A stretch of 64,000 bases of DNA from Lucinisca nassula (Eukaryota; Mollusca; Bivalvia; Lucinida; Lucinidae). Location: assembly GCA_963580285.1 (NCBI GenBank), contig OY757010.1:151903596-151967595 (forward strand). Reading direction: 5' to 3'. The position numbers were made by a program, and so were the translations under genes. This document shows, one piece after another, positions 1-10,400 of the stretch. How positions within the stretch are numbered: position 1 is the stretch's first letter; every line of letters starts with the position of its first letter. The notes beneath the pieces were generated by a model. The model was not told the origin of the DNA, ran no database searches, and saw nothing but the letters and a program-made list of their open reading frames with translations.

Positions 1-324
1 GCAAGAATGTGTGCACTTTCAACGATGAAAGAGTCAACTTCAGAAATGCAGGGGTGAAAGGGTGGATGTTGTATGGGTTGTGTGAGTTTAAGTCTTCATC
101 GACGACAAACCAAGGTTGTTTAGACTTTTGCTAATAAAAGTATATGCTGTTCATTTCCTATATCTTTCCATTCGTAACCTGGCCCATCAAATTAATAACC
201 AGTCTCGGAAATAAACACTTAAATCCAAACTTATATAGGAAAATTTAGGGTTACATTGCCTTTACTTCTATTTTCAAGGCGTGCGTATTTTTTCCTTATT
301 CCCACTATACACGATTCATAGATT
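1..324. other. No gene seen at the left edge
   Basis: AT-rich sequence without an exon that I can support. Since the MIEAP-like gene is already in mid-coding sequence at 1308, this is probably one of its introns. Confidence 0.4.
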
Positions 325-560
325 GCGGAATGTGTGGCCGCCGTAAAAGGTCACCCTCCCCTACAGCATAGTGTAGTTTATATGTTCTTGTCCTTTGGGA
401 GCATTGATTCCATTGTGGAATTTGGAAAATACATTAATTGAGGGTCACTGATGATGCCTAAATGGCCGAAACTAGCTAGTCTGGCCCAGAAAACATGTAC
501 ACTCCATATTTTCCAGTTCTGTGGTGTATTCCTTGCTTCCAAATGATAACCCTTTCTAGA
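325..560 (-). repeat. Interspersed repeat R1, copy 1
   Basis: The reverse complement matches the two copies at 60519-60978. The shared core includes TTTTCTGGGCCAGACTAGCT and a stretch about a nearby purine-rich 'CCCAAAGGACAAGAA'. No coding potential; family unknown. It lies in an intron of the MIEAP-like gene. Confidence 0.6.
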
Positions 561-835
561 ACATATTTAATATCAACCGCCTAATTGACTCTACGCTAAT
601 GAGTATCTGCAATCTATAATCGTGGCTTCAATCAGACATATTTTATCAGAGTTTTGCATCTAAAAAGGTAATATCTACAGTCATTGAAGATAGCATTACA
701 CTGTAACCTGCAAAATAGAAGTGAAGACAATGATCAGGAATCGATACAATTAACCCACCACCCTGCAGACTAATTTCAATACTCATGCAAACAGTGTAGA
801 AACAGATGAGACGGCGTACACAGTTTTGCATCTTA

Positions 836-1105
836 ATTATAATTTTGACTAAGTAGAAGTAAAACAAAGATCAGGAATTGATACAATTAACTTACTCCAT
901 CCATAAAAGACACCAAAGGGAAAGAAATACAAACATTAAGCGACCAGACCACAATGGAAACCTAAACAAAGGAAGGCCATATGGACAGTTACTTTCCCAC
1001 AAAATGGCCATATGGCCATCCAAAATTAAAAGACACAAGCGATACACACAGTAAGTAACAAACAACAACATAAATAAATCGCCACAGAAGAGCCGCCTTG
1101 GAAAT
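836..1105 (+). repeat. Interspersed repeat R2, copy 1
   Basis: Near-copy of 27498-27755. The same sequence occurs reversed at 8741-8910 plus 9156-9175 and at 35630-35890. It contains GGCCATATGGCCATCC and a conserved 'CACCAAAGGGAAAGAAA' stretch. A related fragment lies at 671-790. No ORF of note; class unknown. Confidence 0.65.
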
Positions 1106-1205
1106 ATGTTCTATGAAAGGATTATTCTTTGGAAGCACATAATACACCATAGAACTGAAAAGTATGGAGTGAACAGTTTTCTGGGCCACACTAGCTAGTC
1201 TGACT
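1106..1205 (+). repeat. R1 repeat fragment
   Basis: Begins 'ATATGTTCTATGAAAGG' and ends in the GGGCCACACTAGCTAGT core, matching 60780-60880. It abuts the R2 copy directly. Confidence 0.5.
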
Positions 1206-1307
1206 AAAACCTGTATTGTCAGAAACAGACAAGTCCAAAGATGGTCGAGTCGACTTCAGAAACTTAGAGGTGTACGAGTCAACATTTTGGTGTTTTTTTT
1301 TTGGCAG

Positions 1308-1441
1308 GTAATCGAGAGAAGCAAGAGGTAGCCCTAGTGTCAGAGACTATCAGTGAGATAGAACAGAAGCAGGCAGAGCTAGCTGAAGCCATCACATCAC
1401 TCAGTGATACTATGACCAGAGACAAGATAACTGTGGTCAAA
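1308..1441 (+). CDS. SPATA18: MIEAP-like gene, coiled-coil exon
   Basis: Acceptor after a T-rich tract (TTTTTGGCAG) and donor A|GTGAGC. It encodes 44 complete codons after two bases of a split codon. The E/K/Q-rich heptad-like sequence (VSETISEIEQKQAELAEAI) suits the coiled coil that precedes the C-terminal domain in this family. The ORF runs on into the intron to 1483, but the donor fits the next exon's phase. Confidence 0.65.
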
Positions 1442-4400
1442 GTGAGCATCATCTCCGGTCCTTTTGACCATGTTTCAGTTTAACACGTGAAATATAAACG
1501 TACAGATCATGCTCAACACAGTCGCACGGAAAAATGTTAAAAAAGGGAATTGATTCGCCTTATGGAGAGGCAACCCTTTCAAAATAAGTTTGTCTGCCCA
1601 GACAATAGAGGTTAACCATGAATGGAAAGAATTTTTTCCTGGAGAACAAATTCTTTCTCTTACGAGCAGACCCCATTTCATAGGGGCTTAGATTACTGGA
1701 AGCCAACAGGCAGTCACAAAAGTTGTATCCCTTGTGCAGAGGTCTGAAAAATATGCCAGATGTATCCTTTCACCAATAGAAGCTACTAATATTCTAAGAG
1801 CGGGCGTGCATTCATTTAAAATATATGAGCTGTTAGGCTTTTAAGTTTCTCTGCAAATTAGTGAAGTGAAATTCCGCTTTTAAGTGCAGCCAAAATTTAA
1901 GAAAAACTCTTAAAATGATATTTGAAAGGTTAAAGTTTTTCATTCTTTGTGTTTTCTATACCATATGTGTTCTAATAAGTCCACTTTGAGATTGTTCAAA
2001 AATGGACTCAAAGATAACGTAGTCCCCATCTCCGTATGACGTTAGCTGTTGGTGAGACTTAAAACTCAAACACTCTCATGAACAGTCCAAAAGGAGGTAT
2101 CAATACACAAGCTTTACTGTACAATTGGATGTCTGTTCAGAAGCAGATCCTGAGAGATCAGTTATCTCACTCCCCTGTGCCGGAAAAGTAAAGTTGGAAC
2201 GTAAATTAGATCTGACAGTCCTGTTGTCTGGTGTGTACTTGTATAGTTATTACTTTTATTAAATTTAGTTATGCTACACAGTAAAATTTAGAGATTAAAG
2301 AAATGAGGTGTAAAGCATATAGCTACATATATACATATTGCGACCGATACATACTGGCAAAACTGCATGCTTTTCGCGAAGATTTTAAACTTACCGTATT
2401 TTGTAATCAGTTTTATTTGAACTATATTTCAGGACTCCAAACTGGATCAGCTGAGGTAAATCAGTTTGCATTAACAAAAGACATATATAAGGAGCAGCGG
2501 TAGGTGTTAGTATCAGTGTTAAGAATCTGAGACCAGTGCATAGCAATGCAAAGTGACAACCGATAGCTTTTAATATAATAGCCATGGGAATGTGTTCTTT
2601 CTGTACTTGAGTTACAAGTCTACAAAGGTAAAGTTAAACGCAAATGTTATTAGAGTACTTTATAATAAGTATGTAAGAACTACTGAAATACATATGACTT
2701 TATGTAGCTGCAGTTCAGATGGCTTTAGGACCTACACTATTTGTCAGTCAGTGTGACTTGAACAAATCCATTATATCAAGTAATAAGACTGGTTGAGAGT
2801 CAGCAATATATGTGTGGCATAATTTATTCAGCAGGATAAATTTAAAATGTTGCAGTCAGCCCTAACATTTGCCTGCGCGAATTCTTCGGGACATACAAGA
2901 ATAAGTCCCTACTAATCTGTCTGTAGTTTTGTTTGTTTGATTTGAGTTTTTACCCATTGTATGCTAGTGGACTCTCGCATTGCTATTTCTTGGACAAGTC
3001 AAATAAGGGGTTTCAAGCCTATTTTTTCGTTTTTATTCTATTTTTGACGGAAACTTCTGTTAGCAAATAAGGCAGGCCCTGATCAAACGCCACTTTCTAT
3101 CGTGTCTGATCTGGCCTGCACTGTTTGCTAAGGTACCCCTTTAGCGGTTTCCCTCATGCAATGAGTTTACATCCCCATAAACACTATTCAGGAAATTTTG
3201 GTGACATAGCTTCCAATTTTGTAGGACTTTTACCCGACATTGAGATGAAATGACATCTCTCTCCCTGCCGCCAAATGAAACCAATAGGGTTTATTTGCAT
3301 GGACGGTCCGACTCGCACCACTTTACCTGGATAGACGCAGACCTTCTAAGCGGTTTACCAGTATGCCATGTGGTTGGTTTCAGCTCTGCGTGGAAGCATC
3401 TTGCAGTCCAATCCAGGTCTCCAAGCCCCGATGGGCGGGGGAAAAGTGTGCGGTATGGAACACATCAATGTTATAGTTATGCTCAACTTACTGGAGGCTG
3501 ACGTTTAAATGGTTATTACCAGAACAGAGGGGGCAGTAGAATTGTCTTATTATTATTATTTCAATACTATTTCACGCTCAGCTCAGTTAATGCATCATCT
3601 TGGGCATCTCTGGGATAAGGAAAAAAATTATTTCATATACAGAGAAAGATCAATGGCTCCAACACTGATGGCTTGTTCTGATTTGAACTTTTCTATAGCC
3701 TCTGTGGAATAATTGTTCCCATTACACTAGATAATAGCATGCTTAGGATAAAGTAGACAGATTTTTTATCTTGAAAAATATATGTTGAGTGTACTCATTA
3801 GAATCGCCTAAATTTGGAGCTCTGTTTTAAAGAGAATCAAAATGATTTACTTACATTATGCCTTCTGATCTGGAACTGTTATTACCTCTCAGTGGCTCAA
3901 GCTGTCCCTATCTGGAACAAATTTTCATGGTCCCAAAGGTGCTGGGACTCCGTTTAAGAGTATAATATTATGTTTATGTAAATCTTATGATTTTAAGTTT
4001 ACCACAGAAAATTTATGTCCAGTGTATTTTTCTCCAGAACTCAGACATCAGAGATTGAGTGTTCCACTGAAAGTCTCCGAAGTCCTCGTACCAGGTGTTT
4101 TCTGGAATGTTTTCTGGAGGTGGACAGTAGCAGCCTAGAAACAGCCATAAATAATGCCCATCTAGTATGGGAACCAGAGTAGGTGTAACATCCCAGCAGG
4201 CACATGTCATAATTGTGACGTCACATCAACGTCGATATGACATGACGTTTATGCAACGTCACATAACTTTCGTGACGCTGCCCCGACGTTCATTTGACAT
4301 TGTCATAGCAATGTGTGCCTACTTGGATTTTTGCCCTTCTATCTACAATGCAAAATGTCATTTACAATAATATGCCAGTGTGCTGAATGGCTTCTTTCAA

Positions 4401-7400
4401 ATGTGTACTACAGGTACCCTGCCGTAATATGTCGGTGTTATGGTTTCAATGTTGATAAATACTCGTCTATTTATAAATCATAACAAACAACGGTGTTTTC
4501 CACAGGTACGTAACGGGTTATATTCTAACACAAAAGCACTTAATTTTGCAGTCTCAATGTAATCAGTTGCGTAGCGCAACTAGTAGCGAGGAGCGCCTTA
4601 AATAACTGGTTTACTTTCCTGAGGGTCGCAGGGTTCGATCCTCGCAGACAACCTTTTTTCATAAAGCTAATAAAAGCATGTTTTATTTTTTTCTTGATGT
4701 TTTTTTTTATAAAATAGTTTCAGAATTTGCATTTTTATTATTTCTTTTTTAATTTTCAATTCTGTTTATTATTTTTGTATTATTATTTTTTCGTGAATGG
4801 TTTTCTTCTTTGCAAATTTTCAAAATGTTCAATGCCATGGCTTTGCTTTCGGCATTAAGAAGCTTTTTTGAAGACATGTTCGCGGCAGGGCAACCGAGTA
4901 TGAACTAAGGAATGTTCAGTAAAAATTTATATCAGCACAAAAAATGCATGCTTCACGAGAAAATCGAGGATTTTTTGCTTTTGGCGCAAAAAAAAAATGT
5001 TAAAGAAAAAACATCCCCAGCGGGATTCGAACCCGCATACTTCAGCTCTACAGGCCCGTGACTTTACCACTTGGCTAGCGTCGATACAGTGCAGGTATGG
5101 TATTTTTTTAGCCTGATACCATCACATTAATAGGGAGTCACCAAAAATAAAATTAGATCATCCAAAAATAACATATAATTGCGTAGATAAATTTAAAAAT
5201 AACCTTTATTTACAATAATATTGACAATACCAAACTGACAACTGATGTCGGTTTTACTGTAGTAGCATTTTTATCAGATGAAAATGTGTTTTTTTTTTTT
5301 TTCTTATCGTAGTCCAAATATTGATAGTGGCGCTTGTTAAAACTGCCTCAGGTGGCTCTACCAATTACCCACAATCTGTGCTTTTTTAAATAATGCCTTA
5401 TGTTTTTGCTAGAAAATACTGATGAAACATACTTTGAAAACGTAGCCTTCTATACGTGATTAGCAGTTGTAGGGTTAATCTACGGGAGAGCTCCAACTGG
5501 AAGATCACCTTTTTCTGCCAGGCAGATGCCTCTAGCTACTTACTTTCAGACCAGGTAGCAACTGTTTGCTTCTTGGAGAAAAGTTAATTTCTAATACTGC
5601 TTAACATTTCAGTCATTTCTGCATGTCGTTTTCGCCATATTTTGTGTTTTCAGGGTAGACCTTTATAGTCCGAAACATCTGGCTGACAGGTTTACCCAGC
5701 TGTTTGATAAAGAATGGAAGAGTGCCTACCTAGAATCCACTGCTAAAACCAAAGATGAAATTGTCAATATACTACTTCATATTGTTATGGTAAGCACTCT
5801 TCTAAAGATATTTTTTTTCGTTTTGCGAGTTGGGTTCAAGATTATTTTACCCGCTTTTTCGAAGAAAAATCGGATATATTGTTTTTGTGTCAGAGTCGAG
5901 TGTCTGTCAGGCCGTGGGTATGTATGTATGTATGTATGTATATGTGTGTGTGTATGTATGTATGTATGTATGTATGTATGTATGTATGTATGTATGTATG
6001 CGTGTACGTACGTCCGTCACATCTCTTTGGAATGGATCTTGCCTGTGTATAGTACATGGAATGAAGATGGCACTAGGCTACTTTTGGTGTGACCTTGACC
6101 TAAACATGACCCAAAAGTCAAAGGTCAAAAAGTATGACTTTGTCATATCTCCTAAACTATTGAAGTTCCACTTCTGAAACTTTTCTTATTGGATGACCCT
6201 TGGAATATAGAATATATTTGGCTACTTTTTTTGTTGCCATGACCTCGACATGACCCCAAGGCCAAAGGTCAAAAAGTATGATTTTGACATATCTTCTAAA
6301 CTATTGGAGTAACACTTCTGAAACTTTGGTTATTGGATGGCCATTGGAATATAGAATAAATTGGGCTTCTTTTGGTGTGACCTTGACCTGAACATGACCC
6401 CAAGGTCAAAGGTAAAAAAGTATGACTTTGCCATATCTTCTAAACTTTTGGAGTTACACTTCTGAAACTTTGGTTATTGGATGGCCCTTGGAATATAGAA
6501 TAAATTGGGCTACTTTTGGCATGACCTTGACATGACCCTAAGATCAAAGGTCAAAAAGTATGATTTTGCTATATCTTCTAAGCTATTGAAGTTACACTTC
6601 TGAACTTTGGTTATTTGATGGCCCTTGGAATATAGAATAAATTGGGCTACTTTTGGTGTGACCTTGACCTCAACATGACCCCAAGGTCAAAGGTTAAAAA
6701 GGTATGACTTTGTCATATCTTCTAAACTATTGGAGTTACACTTCTGAAACTTGGTTATTGGATGGCTGTTGGAATATAGAATAAATTGGCATACTTTTGG
6801 TGGACCTCAACATAACCCCAAGGTCAAAGGTCAAAAAGTAAGACTTTGCCATATCACTAAAGCAAAGGAGTTACACTTCTGAAACTTTGCTTATCAGTTA
6901 GAATGTTCTTTGCAACTTTTTTAACTCACATAGAGTTTTGGCTAGCTAATACATAGTCATTAGTGTTATTCATAGATAAAGCGGGTATTTGCGATGGTAT
7001 ACCATTGACTGAGCGATCTAATTTCACTTATTTCCAGCCTATTGTTAATCAGAGGTGGGCAAAAACCAGTATACCCAGAAAAAAGCAACTAGTGTTTGGT
7101 TTACCATCCCTTTGAAGATAATTAGAATCATTTTGAGCAAACTGTTAATCAGAGGTGAGCAAAAACTAGAGTGTACAGAGAAAAAACAAATGACATTCCA
7201 TATTGCAGCTCCTGAAGATAACATGGTGTGTGTGGTGTGCATTGTGTTTTGCATCCTACAAACAGCTAAGGTCATATGAGGACCGGACCTTGATTGCTAA
7301 GCTCATCAGAAAGACTGGAGAAACCCAGAATCAAACGGGGTGGCATGACCCCTGGTTTATGAGGAGAGTAGCTTAACAACTACAGCATGGAGCATTCTAA

Positions 7401-10400
7401 AGACAATATGGGTACAAACAAAAAATGAATTATGCTTACATGGAAATACTGCGTAACATGTCATATTGGCCTCTTCTGTTTTAAGCAAACCTGCATTCAG
7501 TTAAAAAAAGCAAGACATTATCTATAACACTCATACCACCGGTACCATAAAATCCTAAAAATTCAGACTTCTTGACAACTTGCTGTGATTCTAAAAAAAT
7601 AACAAATTTCTTTCAAAATCCAGCAATTATAAGGGGTCCAAAAGGTGCAGACAGAATGGCAAACAGTGTAAACCCTGATCAGACTTCTCCTTCAGGAGCA
7701 GTCTAATCTGGGTCTGCAATGTTTGCTTAGGCCTAATAATATTTCGAGTATTTTGTCTCATTACTTGAATACTTAGGATTATTATGGTATTTACCAAGCT
7801 CCTGTCTGCCTGTGAATAAAGAATACTTCTCACAAGTTAATAAGAATCCTCTTCTTCATACTCCTAACTGTATTACTTTTTGACTAAAATGGCATGGAAA
7901 AAGGTTATACAAGTACTTAATTTTACATTTTTTCAGACACAGGCAAAAATTCTGTAATTGTAAAACCATTTTATCTTGAAGTATTTTGCTTATATTGCCA
8001 CAGATTTGAGCTTTCTATTGTTCTTTTAACTCTTGTCCTGCTGAATAAATTAATTTAGCCACACCCATTGCTGACTTTCAACCAGTCAAATTGCTTGATG
8101 TCATTTATTTCTACAAATTCACAAACTGAATGTCTAACAGTATAGATACTGAGAGGCCATCTGATCTGTATCTTTACTGTTTGCCAAAGGTTGTGCATAT
8201 TGTAGTTCAGCAGAACAGGGTTTTGTTTGTTTGTTTGATTTGACGTTTAACATCCCCGTCAACACTATTTAGGTCATGTTGGAGACGTTGCTTCCAATTT
8301 TGTGGGACTTTTACCAGACATTGAGATGAAATGACATCTCAATCCCTGCCGCCCATTGAAACCAATAGGGTTTATGAGCATGGAAGGGCTGACTCGAACA
8401 GGGTTAAATGGAAATCTAATTTGTTTATACAGGGAGCATACCAACAAAGTGAGGTATGTTGTGAGACCCATTTGGAGGGACTAACCTACCACATGTTGCA
8501 GCCGGAAATTGATGTTACTGTGTCTGACTATAATATTCATGGTTTCAACAGCATGGTAATATTGTTAACCCTTGTCCTACTGAATAGATTAATTTGACAC
8601 ACCAAATTCTGATTATCAACCAATCAAATTGTGTGAAATAATGTACGTATTTGTTCAAATTCACGAACTGAATGAAAAAAATATAGATCTTGGACAGATG
8701 GCTTCTTCAGATCTGGATCCACAGTAGGTTTCTGTGTGTATCACTTGTGTCTTTTAATTTTGGATGGCCATATGGCCATTTTGTGGGAAAGTAACTGTCC
8801 ATATGGCCTTCCTTTGTTTAGGTTTCCATTATGGTCTGGTCGCTTAATGTTTGTTTTTTCTTTCCCTTTGGTGTCTTTTATGGATGGAGTAAGTTAATTG
8901 TATCAATTTCTGGAGCCAGTTGTTCAAAACTAACGACGTCGTTAGTTAACGTATCGTTAAATCTTTGATCATTAAATATGGCAAATATGCTGAAATTTTT
9001 GCTGAAAAAATGTGAGCAGCTTTTGCTGACGCAAAAGCTGCTCACATTTTTCCAGCAAAAATACCAAAATTTACGATATTGTACTTGCTAGAAGAGTTAA
9101 CAATATGACCACTAACGAGCTCGTTAAGCTAACGATACTTTGAACAACTGGCCCCTGATCTTTGTTTTACTTCTACTTAACAAGACTTCCAAACATGGCA
9201 AGGTTTCTTTTCTTCCATATTAATTAACATAAACAATGTGATAAAGAGTGGGTCATTAGCATGGATATCTGAACATAGATTATAGTAGCCGCGGATAAGA
9301 TTGACTAGGCAGAGCTATTCAGGTGTTGTCAATGTATGTCAAAGTTGCTGAGTCCACCAGAAGATTCGGTAGAGTGCCTTTCGCATGCTTTCTGCAAGCG
9401 AACAAAATGTCCATATATACGCCACAGCTTTGTTTGTGTTACAGTTGAATTCACACAATAGGGTGACTTGCTTTACCTTTTTGTTAATAGAACATTCCAA
9501 AGGCTGGTACTAACGATAGCTCCACCTACTCAATTTTATTTGCAATTACTATACAAGGATGCTCAATCAATACCAGTTCTTTGTTTGTTTGGGGTTTGAT
9601 AGCTCAATCAACACTATTTAGGTAATATCAAGCCTGTCGGTTTACCTTGGGCAGGCATAACTGTTGTACATATTATATTAAAGCTTGTTCCCTAGCCTGA
9701 ATGAAAGTACAGACACTACTTGTGACATTAGTGTCCTCCACAAAAATGTTTGTTTTGGATATGTAAGTTTTAAATGACTTTATAACTTACATATATAAAG
9801 AACCAAACTTCAATGGTAGGTTATATTTGGCATAACAGCCATTTGACAGGTGTCATTCCTATCAGCTAGAATAAAAGTTACATGTATCTTTTGTTTTAAA
9901 GTCAGCATGTTTAAGGTCTGAACAGGTAGGCTACCCTGTCTGCAGACAGTCCTTGTTATTCTACATAACATCAAATGTATATAACTTTAACAAGATTGGT
10001 TTGCAAGTTTTAGATCTATCTAATATAAGCAACATGACCATATCTACAATAAGACCTGTGATCTCAGCAGAGACTTGGATCAGCATACACATCTGCACAG
10101 TCTGATAAGACCACTGACTGCACGAGCCTTCTACAGTCTCCAGGTTATCCAAAGAGAAATAAGTGAAAAGTTGAAAACACTTGCCATATTGGGTTGATAA
10201 ATAGAGAATACCAGGTTCGTGTCAATTGATATCAAGTTTTTTAGTCAGGGCTTTGAGAACGCTTGTAGAATCACGAGGCTTGCCCAGCAATTCTATATGC
10301 ATTCTCGAAGCCGAGCCTGATAAACCTGATATCAAATGACATGAACCTGGTATTCTATTTATCAGTTAATCCCCTTGTAAACTACTACAGATTTGCCATT

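Noticed and set aside
5013..5088. Functional tRNA gene
   Set aside because: Acceptor stem unpaired and anticodon arm mismatched despite good pol III boxes.
5787..6177. ORFs with poly (Tyr-Val-Cys-Met) runs, also at 47.3-47.9 kb
   Set aside because: Translation of (TATG)n microsatellites and SINE sequence.
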